Shown: in pieces, positions 35,402 through 43,354 of the stretch | How the letters are laid out: each line of letters opens with the position of its first letter | Position numbering within the stretch: the first letter of the stretch is position 1 | Assembly (NCBI GenBank): GCA_017399005.1 | Contig: JAFQEO010000007.1 | Location: 1 to 64,000 of the forward strand | DNA length: 64,000 bases | Source: Peptococcaceae bacterium | GTDB lineage: Bacteria > Bacillota > Peptococcia > Peptococcales > Peptococcaceae | Reading direction: 5' to 3' | Position numbers and translations under genes: made by a program | Notes under the pieces: model-generated | What the model was told of the DNA's origin: nothing | What the model saw: the letters and a program-made list of their open reading frames with translations, nothing else | The model's database searches: none

Positions 35402-35932
35402 TTATCTGCCGCCAATGGCATCGGCAAAACGCTGCAAAGGCAGCAGAAGCAGCACAATAATACTCAGTGCCCCTTCTAAGCCATTGCTCATCATGTTATA
35501 TACAATAGAATATACCCACGGGTTCATCCCCTCAGGTGCATAGCTTCCAAAATAGATTGCCCCGGACAGAATGTTGCAGCTTACGCTTAACAAAACCGCA
35601 ATCGCAGCACCCAGAAATACTTTTCCTTTGTGCTGACATCCCCAGAATCCGGCCAGACCAAGCAGTGTGTACGGCAGAATATAATCCAGCAGAAACTGCG
35701 CCGGATGCACAATATACACACCGTTAATCATAGAAAGCAAACCGAGAGTCAAACCTCCCAGCAGCCCGGCTTTATTGCCCAGCAATACTGCCAGAAGCAG
35801 TATGGGCATCATAGAACACAGACTGACGCTTCCGCCATAAGGCATAGTAAAAAGTTTAATGCTGTTCAGTACAAAAGCGATTGCAGCAAATAATGCAATC
35901 ATGACAATGGTTCTTACATTGGTGTTTCTCAT
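35402..35932 (-). CDS. thiT: Thiamine transporter substrate-binding (S) component ThiT
   Basis: 176 residues with six hydrophobic helices, matching ThiT-family ECF S components (GGSVSLCSMMPILLLAVLLGNKAG segment, PAQFLLDYILPYTLLGLAG and SWAYEGM-like YAPEGMNPWVYS region). It binds thiamine and works with a shared EcfA/A'/T module that is not in the window. A TPP riboswitch directly upstream supports the assignment. Thiamine supply is relevant to the two ThDP-enzyme genes 12-19 kb away. Confidence 0.93.
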   Translation of the reverse strand: MRNTNVRTIVMIALFAAIAFVLNSIKLFTMPYGGSVSLCSMMPILLLAVLLGNKAGLLGGLTLGLLSMINGVYIVHPAQFLLDYILPYTLLGLAGFWGCQHKGKVFLGAAIAVLLSVSCNILSGAIYFGSYAPEGMNPWVYSIVYNMMSNGLEGALSIIVLLLLPLQRFADAIGGR

Positions 35933-35937
35933 AGTGG

Positions 35938-36020
35938 TTTCCTCCGCTGGTATTATCCAGATCAGGTTTGAGGGTCGATAGAATTCTATCTCTCAGCCGT
36001 AGCGCCCCTACCTACTCTAA
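35938..36020 (-). promoter_or_regulatory. TPP riboswitch (THI element)
   Basis: The minus-strand leader carries the conserved blocks in order: AGGGGCGCT, GGCTGAGA, ACCCTC-AAACCTGATCTGG and ATAATACCAGCGGAGGAAA. The last block includes the ribosome-binding GGAGG just before the thiT ATG, consistent with TPP-dependent translational shut-off. Confidence 0.96.
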
Positions 36021-36043
36021 ATATTATTTTTTATCTGCCTCAG

Positions 36044-36072
36044 ATTATAGCACACGCTTCTTTTCTATGCAA
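36044..36072 (-). promoter_or_regulatory. Promoter of the thiT transcript
   Basis: TTGCAT (36067-36072), a 17-base spacer and TATAAT (36044-36049) on the minus strand, 24 bases upstream of the riboswitch. Confidence 0.75.
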
Positions 36073-36106
36073 CAAAATGAAATTTATGAGCAGTATTTCA
36101 AAACAT

Positions 36107-37024
36107 TTACGGTTGCTGTTTCTTTTCAGACAATTCATCGATGGTCTGTTCCATCATTTCCATAAATATTTTATCAATTCGACTCAATTTATATTTTCTG
36201 TTATAAATATAACCCACTTCAATCTCCAGTTTTCGGTCTGCAATCGGAATTGCCCGAATCAGGTCATGTCTCAGATAAAAATCATCCTGCGACATAAACT
36301 CTGGAAAAAATGCCACATAATCGCCTTCTGCAATCATCCGTTTCAGCAGTTCAAGGTTGTCGGTGCGAAATGTAATATTGGGAATCACATCTTTACCAAG
36401 AGCCTCTGTCCATACCGCCTTGTCTTTCTGAAATTCCTCACGGTATGCAATGTATGGCAGTTTTAACACATCTTCCATTCTTATACTCTCTGCATCCCAG
36501 AAGGAGGATTCAGGACCAACATACAGCAAATACCTGTCACTGAATAAAGGAACATATTCTAATTCATTACTCAGCATTTCATCATCATGAATAATAATCC
36601 CAATATTATCAATGCCGGTCAATACATTATGAATAATCTGAGAACTCTCCGCTGTTGTCGCATCCAGTGTAAACACCTGCCCAGCTTCTTTCAGTTTCAT
36701 AATGATGCGAGGCAGAAGATGATTATAAAACAGAACAATCGAAGACAGCTGAACAACACCTTTCTGCTCGTGACCGCTGACTTCCTGAATCATCTCTTCA
36801 ATCGTATTAAAAATAATTTCCGTTTTTTCCAGCACAACCTGCCCGGCCTCTGTCGGTGTAACACCGCGGCTGGTACGGCGCAGAAGTGTTACGCCCAGTT
36901 CTTTCTCAAGTTTTGTTATGCTGGCACTGAATGACGGCTGCGAAATAAAATTCTCCTCCGCAGCTACCGATATTGACTTATATTTCACCGCTTCTGAGAA
37001 ATGGTGCAACTGTTCTAATTTCAT
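36107..37024 (-). CDS. LysR-family transcriptional regulator
   Basis: 305 residues. The N-terminal winged helix-turn-helix includes SISVAAEENFISQPSFSASITKLEKELG. The rest is a periplasmic-binding-type effector domain. It is divergent from the DASS transporter and phosphodiesterase genes across 259 bases, so those are its likely targets. Effector unknown. Confidence 0.92.
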   Translation of the reverse strand: MKLEQLHHFSEAVKYKSISVAAEENFISQPSFSASITKLEKELGVTLLRRTSRGVTPTEAGQVVLEKTEIIFNTIEEMIQEVSGHEQKGVVQLSSIVLFYNHLLPRIIMKLKEAGQVFTLDATTAESSQIIHNVLTGIDNIGIIIHDDEMLSNELEYVPLFSDRYLLYVGPESSFWDAESIRMEDVLKLPYIAYREEFQKDKAVWTEALGKDVIPNITFRTDNLELLKRMIAEGDYVAFFPEFMSQDDFYLRHDLIRAIPIADRKLEIEVGYIYNRKYKLSRIDKIFMEMMEQTIDELSEKKQQP

Positions 37025-37283
37025 AGGAAGCGCTCCTTTTCTGGCACAACTGTGCTTTTGCAGACATCCGCCCGTTAATACTAATTACGAAATCCTTCTT
37101 TATCATAAACATTATAAACGAAAAAAGAGTTTCCGAAAAGATTTTATTATATCTCATATCGACAAAACACTCTTAAAAAATAAACATCAATTATGTATAC
37201 TATAAGCAAGATAAGAATTCCGGAATTCATATGAATACTTATAGTTTAAACGGTAACAAACAAAACAGGACGGTGAATGTACT

Positions 37284-38669
37284 TTGAATAACTCACAAAC
37301 ACTGAATAAAAATCAGCTCATAAAATGGGCTGTAGTCTTTATCGCCGCAGCAGGCATCTGGTTTATGCCAGGTAACGAGATTTATACACCAGAGGTTAAA
37401 AAATTCCTTTTCGTTACAGCAGTGGGAATTTTGCTGGTTGCTTTTGAACTGGTTGATCTGATGGCAGTTTCCATGATGTTCCCGGTTGGTTACATTCTCT
37501 TTGGGCTGGCACCAAATGCATCTGCCTATGGCGCATGGCTCGGCACAACTCCATTAGTCGTTATCGGCGGCTATATGATTGCAAATGTAATGGATCGTAT
37601 CGGTCTGTTAAAACGAATCGCCTACTGGTGCATTTTAAAGGTCGGCGGAAGCTATTACGGTCTGCTCTATGGTGTACTGATTGCCGGATGTGTATTGAAT
37701 ACCGCTACTGGCGGCAATGCATGGGTTATCATGGCTGCATTTACCTTTGGGCTTTGCAAAACATTCAATCTTGGAAAAACTATGGACTCTGCCTTGATTA
37801 TGTTCGTCGGGGCACTCTCAGCAGCAGCTTCCTGTGTATTTATCTACACGCCATATTTTCTTTCCATTCTGTTTAACTCTGCTGCAATGGCAGGTGCTGA
37901 CTACACTCCAAGCTGGACAACCTACTTTGTCCAGATGGCTCCATATCTCATTTTTATTCTGGCTCTGGTATTCATTCTGCCGAAAATCTTTAAACCTACC
38001 AAAAAATTACCGGGAAAAGAATTTTTCCAGCAGGAATATGAAAAACTGGGCCCTATGAGTAAAGATGAAAAAATCGGTACTGGTTTCATGATTCTGTTGA
38101 TTGCTTTCATGCTGACCGGTTCGATCCACGGTATGGAATTAGACTGGGCCTTCATCATTATTCCATGGCTCATGTTCCTGCCGGTTGTAAAAGTAGCCGA
38201 TGCGGAAGATGTGAAAAATGTGGATTTCAGCATGGTATTCTTCTGTGTTGCCTGCCTGTCTATCGGGAATGTGTCTAACTATCTGGGAATCGGTGCAATG
38301 GTGGCAAATCTTCTGATTCCAGTTCTGGAACCACTCTCCTCTACTGTTGTAGTGGGCGCTATTTATCTGATTGGTGTGGTTCTCAACTTCCTTCTGACAC
38401 CTTTTGCAATTCTTGGCGGTTTCAGTGAACCGATTGCACAGGTTGCAGCCGGGTTAGGAATTAACCCTGTTGGTGCATTGTACAGTCTGTATTTAGGCTG
38501 TGACCAGGTATTTCTTCCTTATGAATATCTGAGTTATCTGATTTTCTACGCTTTTGGTCTGATGAAAATGACAGACTTTATCAAACTGGCTGCCACCAAA
38601 ACCGTACTGGCCACTCTGGTTGCATTCTTCATTATGATTCCGTGGTGGACCTTCCTTGGTCTTCTGTAA
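37284..38669 (+). CDS. DASS/SLC13-type anion transporter
   Basis: 461 residues starting at TTG, with 11-12 hydrophobic helices. ATGGNAWVIMAAFTFG near residue 150 and a long re-entrant C-terminal half resemble the divalent-anion:sodium symporter superfamily. It is divergent from a LysR gene and followed 101 bases later by an NPP-type phosphodiesterase on the same strand, so it probably brings in that enzyme's anionic substrate. The substrate is not readable from sequence. Confidence 0.8.
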   Translation: MNNSQTLNKNQLIKWAVVFIAAAGIWFMPGNEIYTPEVKKFLFVTAVGILLVAFELVDLMAVSMMFPVGYILFGLAPNASAYGAWLGTTPLVVIGGYMIANVMDRIGLLKRIAYWCILKVGGSYYGLLYGVLIAGCVLNTATGGNAWVIMAAFTFGLCKTFNLGKTMDSALIMFVGALSAAASCVFIYTPYFLSILFNSAAMAGADYTPSWTTYFVQMAPYLIFILALVFILPKIFKPTKKLPGKEFFQQEYEKLGPMSKDEKIGTGFMILLIAFMLTGSIHGMELDWAFIIIPWLMFLPVVKVADAEDVKNVDFSMVFFCVACLSIGNVSNYLGIGAMVANLLIPVLEPLSSTVVVGAIYLIGVVLNFLLTPFAILGGFSEPIAQVAAGLGINPVGALYSLYLGCDQVFLPYEYLSYLIFYAFGLMKMTDFIKLAATKTVLATLVAFFIMIPWWTFLGLL

Positions 38670-38770
38670 AAAGCAACTCAAATGTTTAATCGCATTTTAA
38701 TCTCTGATTGCAAATAGTAATCACTCGATTGTATTTTAAAAATTTTCTGAATTTAAAGGAGCTATCTATT

Positions 38771-40816
38771 ATGAAAAGACAGGCTTTTACAAACAAATTA
38801 TTAATCCTGGGCGTTGACGGTATGGACCCTCGCATTAGCAAACGCATGATGGACGAAGGCAGAATGCCAAACCTGAAAGCTTTCCGTGAAAAAGGTTCCA
38901 CCCGTGATGATATGGTTCTGCTGGGTGCAATCCCGACTATTACACCTCCATGCTGGACAACTCTGGCTACCGGTGCATATCCTGGCACTCACGGTATCAC
39001 CTGCTACTGGAGACAGTCTCCAGAAAGTCTGGATGCAGTTGTTTATAATATGGATTCCAGAAACTGTACAGCAGAACAGATGTGGAATGTTACCACTGAG
39101 GCTGGTCTGAAAACACTGGTATGGCACTGGCCTGGTTCCTCCTGGCCTCCAACCTCTAACAGCGAACTGTTAAGCGTTGTTGACGGTACTCAGCCCGGGT
39201 CTGTAAATATGGGTGTTGCGCAGATGGACTGGGAAAAAATTATTGTTGCTGCTCCAGACATCGAATCTGTGAAATACGCTCCTCGTGTTGAAAAAGCTGC
39301 CGGTGTTGGCTGCATTATGACCGATATTGATGACATGATTGTAGGCGATAATGATGATGAAATGATGGAACTGTGGTGGGGTGACGAAGCCCGTAAAGGC
39401 GGTGAAATCCGTACCTATGTAACCTGTCTGGATGACACCGAAATGATGATTGGTGCAAAAGTTGCGTATGATATCATCAATTCTCCTCTGAAAGATGCAG
39501 AAAAATGGGCCGCTGCTCCAGAAGGTGCAAAAGAATTCACCATTTTAACATCCGGCGGTATTATGAGACGCCCTGCATTAATCCTGAAAAATGAAAACGG
39601 CGAATATGACCGTGTTGCTATTTATAAAAACAAAAAAGCAACCGAACCAATTGTTGTGGTTCCGGTTGGCGAAATGGTAAGTGCTGTTGACGATGTTACC
39701 AAAAAAGAAGAAACCAAACCTTGCTACCGTTCCTACAAATTATTAGAACTGGCTCCAGACGGTTCTATGGTTCGTCTGTGGATCAGTAACGCTCTGGATA
39801 TTGCCAACGATATGCTGTGGCACCCTGTAGCTCTGCACAAGCAGGTTATTGAAGGCGTTGGTCATGTTCCTCCTGTAAGTTTAATCGGCGGGGAAGAATC
39901 GGAGCTGGTTGATAAAATCTTTGAACCATCCTGGGATGTATACAACCAGTGGCAGGCGGACTGCTTAGAATACCTGATTAAAGAAAACGACTACGATGTT
40001 GTATTCAGCCATCTGCATAATGTGGACTGTGCCGGCCATCAGATCTGGCATTTAGGCAAAACTCTGGGCCCATGGAAACATACCGATGAAGTAACCTATC
40101 AGGGCTTAATTGAACGCTTCTATGAACAGACCGACCGTTATCTTGGGCGTTTCCTGCATCTGTTAGATGAAGGCTGGACCATTTTCGTTCTGTCTGACCA
40201 CGGTTTAATCGTTGGCGAAAATGTTCCACCAATTCTGGGCGAATACGGTGGTTTAAACACCAAAGTTATGGAAGAACTGGGTTATACCGTTATGAAAAAA
40301 GATGAAAACGGCAATTCCACAAACGAAGTGGACTGGGAAAAAACCCGTGCAGTACAGATTCGCAGCAACTATATTTATGTGAACCTGAAAGGTCGCGATA
40401 AAACAGGTATTGTAGACCCAGCCGATAAATACGATTTAGAAACTGAAATCATCAACGACCTGTATAATTACAGAGACCCTGAAACAGGCAAACGTGTTGT
40501 AGGCATTGCGCTGCGCAACAAAGACGGCGTTCTGCTGGGGGTAAACGGCCCTCAGTGCGGTGATATCTTCTTCTCTATCGAAGAAGGCTTCAACCGTCTG
40601 CATGGTGACAGCTTATCTACTTCTCTGGGCTATTTTGAAACATCGGTATCTCCGATTTTTGTAGCTGCCGGTTCCGGTATTAAAGAAAACTTTATTACCG
40701 AACGTACCATCCGTCAGGTGGATGTTACACCTACAATCGCAGCACTGTTAGGGGTTCGCTTCCCGGCTCAGTGTGAAGGTGCTCCGGTATATCAGATTCT
40801 GTCTGAAGAATTTTAA
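38771..40816 (+). CDS. Type I phosphodiesterase/nucleotide pyrophosphatase-family hydrolase
   Basis: 681 residues from the ATG behind AAAGGAG (the frame starts at 38708). No signal peptide is seen, so it is probably cytosolic. It belongs to the alkaline-phosphatase superfamily, NPP branch. Metal ligands are visible in GVDGMD, in VDCAGHQ, in LSDHG near residue 477 and in LHGDS. The nucleophile threonine is in PTITPPCWTTLATGAYPGTHGI-type sequence near residue 61. NPP enzymes cleave phosphodiesters or phosphonates; human ENPP6 releases phosphocholine from glycerophosphocholine. Next to SMR transporters and choline lyase, a choline-ester or phosphonate substrate is plausible but unproven. Confidence 0.8.
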   Translation: MKRQAFTNKLLILGVDGMDPRISKRMMDEGRMPNLKAFREKGSTRDDMVLLGAIPTITPPCWTTLATGAYPGTHGITCYWRQSPESLDAVVYNMDSRNCTAEQMWNVTTEAGLKTLVWHWPGSSWPPTSNSELLSVVDGTQPGSVNMGVAQMDWEKIIVAAPDIESVKYAPRVEKAAGVGCIMTDIDDMIVGDNDDEMMELWWGDEARKGGEIRTYVTCLDDTEMMIGAKVAYDIINSPLKDAEKWAAAPEGAKEFTILTSGGIMRRPALILKNENGEYDRVAIYKNKKATEPIVVVPVGEMVSAVDDVTKKEETKPCYRSYKLLELAPDGSMVRLWISNALDIANDMLWHPVALHKQVIEGVGHVPPVSLIGGEESELVDKIFEPSWDVYNQWQADCLEYLIKENDYDVVFSHLHNVDCAGHQIWHLGKTLGPWKHTDEVTYQGLIERFYEQTDRYLGRFLHLLDEGWTIFVLSDHGLIVGENVPPILGEYGGLNTKVMEELGYTVMKKDENGNSTNEVDWEKTRAVQIRSNYIYVNLKGRDKTGIVDPADKYDLETEIINDLYNYRDPETGKRVVGIALRNKDGVLLGVNGPQCGDIFFSIEEGFNRLHGDSLSTSLGYFETSVSPIFVAAGSGIKENFITERTIRQVDVTPTIAALLGVRFPAQCEGAPVYQILSEEF

Positions 40817-40847
40817 TATTTGTGTTCTATCATCTCTTTCTTAAGCA

Positions 40848-40884
40848 GAACCCCGCCAGTCACTCTGACAGGCGGGGTTCCCTA
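40848..40884 (+). terminator. Hairpin between the phosphodiesterase and SMR genes
   Basis: A 9-bp AACCCCGCC/GGCGGGGTT stem 32 bases past the phosphodiesterase stop. The T-run is poor, so it may only reduce read-through into the SMR genes. Confidence 0.65.
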
Positions 40885-40923
40885 TTAGAATCTGTTATTG
40901 ACTCTCTGAAAGGAGGATTTATC

Positions 40924-41235
40924 ATGCATAATCTATTTTTAGCCGGGGGGATCCTCACTGAAATCATCGGTTCAACGCTGTTGAAATTCACAGATGGTTT
41001 TCGCAATAAACCACTGGCTCTGTTCTGTCTGCTGGCATACGGTATCTCTTATTATCTTGTAGCGCTGGCTATGCGTGTGCTTCCGCTTAACGTAGCATAT
41101 GCCACATGGAATGGTGCCGGTACTATGCTGACTATGGTTATTGGTATGGTGCTGTTTAAAGAAAAATTCCGCCCTTCCGGTTATATAGGGCTTATACTCC
41201 TGCTGGGCGGTATTGTTGCTCTGAATCTGCTGTAA
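40924..41235 (+). CDS. Small multidrug resistance (SMR) transporter, copy 1
   Basis: 103 residues with four transmembrane helices; the start is set by GAAAGGAGG. It keeps the essential membrane glutamate (Glu13 in ILTEIIGST) of EmrE-type proteins, and AYATWNGAGT matches the family's second signature. SMR proteins exchange protons for quaternary ammonium or guanidinium cations as dimers. First of three tandem SMR genes facing the choline lyase operon. Confidence 0.88.
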   Translation: MHNLFLAGGILTEIIGSTLLKFTDGFRNKPLALFCLLAYGISYYLVALAMRVLPLNVAYATWNGAGTMLTMVIGMVLFKEKFRPSGYIGLILLLGGIVALNLL

Positions 41236-41299
41236 TCTCAGAAATAATTTATTTACTTCCGTTCTATTTTAAACATATTCGCAAGAAAGAAGGTCTAGT

Positions 41300-41635
41300 A
41301 TGTACATTGCTTTGCAAATGACTGGAACAGTTCTGCTCAGTCTTATTGGCTCTACTATGTTGAAGTTATCTGACGGATTTTCAAATCTGCCTCCAACATT
41401 ACTTTTTATTGTCACCTATTGTCTGGCATTTTATCTGTTTTCTCTGGCTCTGCGCACACTTCCGCTTTCCGTCGGTTATGCAGTCTGGTCGGGATGCAGT
41501 ACTGCAGGTAATGCACTGGTAGGGCATATCTGCTTTAACGAATCACTTGGCATTGCTCATATTTTTGTATTGCTAGTTATCATTCTTGGTATTATACTGA
41601 TTAACAATGCCCGGATTACAAACGAACTATCATAG
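41300..41635 (+). CDS. SMR-family protein lacking the essential glutamate, copy 2
   Basis: 111 residues, four transmembrane helices, clearly homologous to its neighbours (IGSTMLKLSDGF, VGYAVWSGCST). At the position of the catalytic membrane Glu it has Ser14. SMR homodimers without this Glu cannot couple to protons, so it likely works as one half of a heterodimer with a flanking copy, or has a different role. It keeps a good ribosome site (AAGAAAGAAGG) and is not truncated. Confidence 0.85.
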   Translation: MYIALQMTGTVLLSLIGSTMLKLSDGFSNLPPTLLFIVTYCLAFYLFSLALRTLPLSVGYAVWSGCSTAGNALVGHICFNESLGIAHIFVLLVIILGIILINNARITNELS

Positions 41636-41648
41636 AAAGGACGTCCTC

Positions 41649-41975
41649 ATGCAATATTATTTATATCTTGCCATTGCAATTGTTGGTGAGCTGGTTGGTA
41701 CAACATGTCTAAAATACTCCGCCGGTTTTACAAAATTCTTTCCAACACTGCTGACAATTGTCGCCTATACCATCTGTTTTTTCTTCTTTTCGCGTGCTCT
41801 AAACGGAATCAATCTAAATATCGCCTATGCCACCTGGTCAGCACTTGGAATTGTGGTTGCCACTCTACTCTCCGTATTTCTGTTTAGCGAACAGATTACA
41901 CCAATGGGAATTCTGGGAACTATTATTTTAATCATCGGTGTACTGATTCTCAATCTGGCTGGAAGCCCTCACTAA
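41649..41975 (+). CDS. SMR transporter, copy 3
   Basis: 108 residues with four transmembrane helices; the start at 41649 follows AGAAAGGAC and is 13 bases past the copy 2 stop. It keeps the essential Glu14 (IVGELVGTTCLKY) and the AYATWSALG signature. It is the likely dimer partner for copy 2, as in paired SMR systems (EbrAB, YkkCD types). Cationic substrates such as choline or TMA are suggested only by location. Confidence 0.88.
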   Translation: MQYYLYLAIAIVGELVGTTCLKYSAGFTKFFPTLLTIVAYTICFFFFSRALNGINLNIAYATWSALGIVVATLLSVFLFSEQITPMGILGTIILIIGVLILNLAGSPH

Positions 41976-41979
41976 ACAA

Positions 41980-42014
41980 AGAAAACACACAGAGAACTAC
42001 TCCCTGTGTGTTTC
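41980..42014. terminator. Bidirectional terminator between SMR genes and the cut operon
   Basis: AAACACACAG/CTGTGTGTTT hairpin with A and T flanks between the convergent SMR gene and shell-protein gene. Confidence 0.8.
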
Positions 42015-42059
42015 TGCATTTATTCGATTATTCCAAATTTTTCTTTTATCTTTCCTCGC

Positions 42060-42365
42060 CTATGCATACAGCCTCTGCATAGCATTCTCTTCTTTTATTT
42101 TTTCAATAGCTGCCTCTACTGCTGCAATATCCCCAAAAATCGCAAGTAAAATCATATTCTGCGGACAGCTCCCCCGCACATCACACACGGTTACATCAGA
42201 CATTTTTTCTGCAGTGTCTGCCGCACAAATCATATCTATCAGTTTGCCCTGTACCAGTCCAACTGCATGAGCGTAATCAACTGTTTCATCCGTCGGAATA
42301 CTGATTCGGCTTTTCAGAATATCCATTGTGCCGTAGGATGGCGATTTAATAATACGAATATCCAT
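42060..42365 (-). CDS. Microcompartment shell protein, EutS/PduU-like
   Basis: 101 residues from the ATG behind AGGAGG. The order of its elements matches the circularly permuted BMC-H group: a leading RIIKSPSYGTMDIL strand, a GLVQGKLIDMICAADTAEKMSDV core and a closing LLAIFGDIAAVEAAIEKI helix. EutS/PduU-type proteins form hexamers with a small beta-barrel over the pore. Last gene of the cut operon, 11 bases after cutD. Confidence 0.87.
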   Translation of the reverse strand: MDIRIIKSPSYGTMDILKSRISIPTDETVDYAHAVGLVQGKLIDMICAADTAEKMSDVTVCDVRGSCPQNMILLAIFGDIAAVEAAIEKIKEENAMQRLYA

Positions 42366-42375
42366 ACAATTCCTC

Positions 42376-43320
42376 CTAATGCCGAATAACACGAACCGGC
42401 AGATTATACTGACGAATCCAGCTTTCAATGCGGTCTAAATCTGTCTCACTCAGGCTTGGATCACCTTCTATGGCATATGTTTTACCGAGTTGCTGGTATT
42501 TGTTCACGCCTAATTTATGATAGGGAAGTAAATCAATCCCCTGAAAATTCGGCATAGTTCTATATGGTTTCAGGGTTTCTGCTACCGCCTGAATTTCTTC
42601 ACGGCTGTCATTAATATTTTTTAACAGCGGCATTCGGATTTTTACGTTGTAGTTCTTTATCAGCAGTGTTTCCAGGTTTTCGAGAATCTGTTCATTTGCT
42701 ATACCAGTCAGTTCTTTATGCCGTCTGCCATCCAGATGTTTTAAATCAAACAAAAACAAATCTACATACTGCGCCACATTCAGGATGTCTTCCCGTCTGG
42801 CAAATCCACATGTTTCAATAGCTGTATGAATTCCTTCCTGTTTGCAGGCTTTCAGAAGTGCTGCCGCAGCCTCAGGCTGCATCAGCACCTCGCCACCGCC
42901 CAACGTAACCCCGCCTCCGGAAATATCATAGAAAAGCTTGTCTTCCATAATGATATCCACCAGTTCGGAAACAGTTTTTGTTTCCCCGACAATCGACAAC
43001 GCATTCTGCATGCATGCCGATACACATGCTCCGCAACCGGTACAGGTATTGCTCCACTGCCAGTCAATCACATGATTGCCCTGCTCATTCAGCTTGTGAA
43101 TGCCCTGCGGACAGGCTACCACACAGGCTGCACAGTTTATGCAGGAGGCAGCCTTGAACATCAGCCTTGGTCTGCGTTCCAGTCCTTCCGGATTGGCACA
43201 CCATTTACAGCGCAACGGACAGCCCTGAAAAAAAATCAGAGTTCGCACACCCGGACCATCATACAGATTATATTTCTGAATATTAAAAATAGTCGCTTTC
43301 TGTTCCATTCTGTTCATCAT
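42376..43320 (-). CDS. cutD: Choline TMA-lyase activating enzyme (radical SAM)
   Basis: 314 residues of the glycyl-radical-enzyme activase family. The radical SAM cluster motif CPLRCKWC is near residue 34, preceded by GPGVRTLIFFQG. A two-cluster ferredoxin insert follows (CINCAACVVACPQG and CTGCGACVSACMQ), then GGGEVLMQPE and the barrel. It makes a 5'-deoxyadenosyl radical that abstracts a hydrogen from the CutC glycine. It is 35 bases downstream of cutC in the same operon, which sets its partner. Confidence 0.95.
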   Translation of the reverse strand: MMNRMEQKATIFNIQKYNLYDGPGVRTLIFFQGCPLRCKWCANPEGLERRPRLMFKAASCINCAACVVACPQGIHKLNEQGNHVIDWQWSNTCTGCGACVSACMQNALSIVGETKTVSELVDIIMEDKLFYDISGGGVTLGGGEVLMQPEAAAALLKACKQEGIHTAIETCGFARREDILNVAQYVDLFLFDLKHLDGRRHKELTGIANEQILENLETLLIKNYNVKIRMPLLKNINDSREEIQAVAETLKPYRTMPNFQGIDLLPYHKLGVNKYQQLGKTYAIEGDPSLSETDLDRIESWIRQYNLPVRVIRH

Positions 43321-43354
43321 AGTTCTTCATCTCAATTCTTATTTGAAACAATGA

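Noticed and set aside
38771-40816. Choline sulfatase
   Set aside because: The sulfatase C/S-x-P-x-R motif is missing; the nucleophile region is the threonine type of NPP phosphodiesterases.
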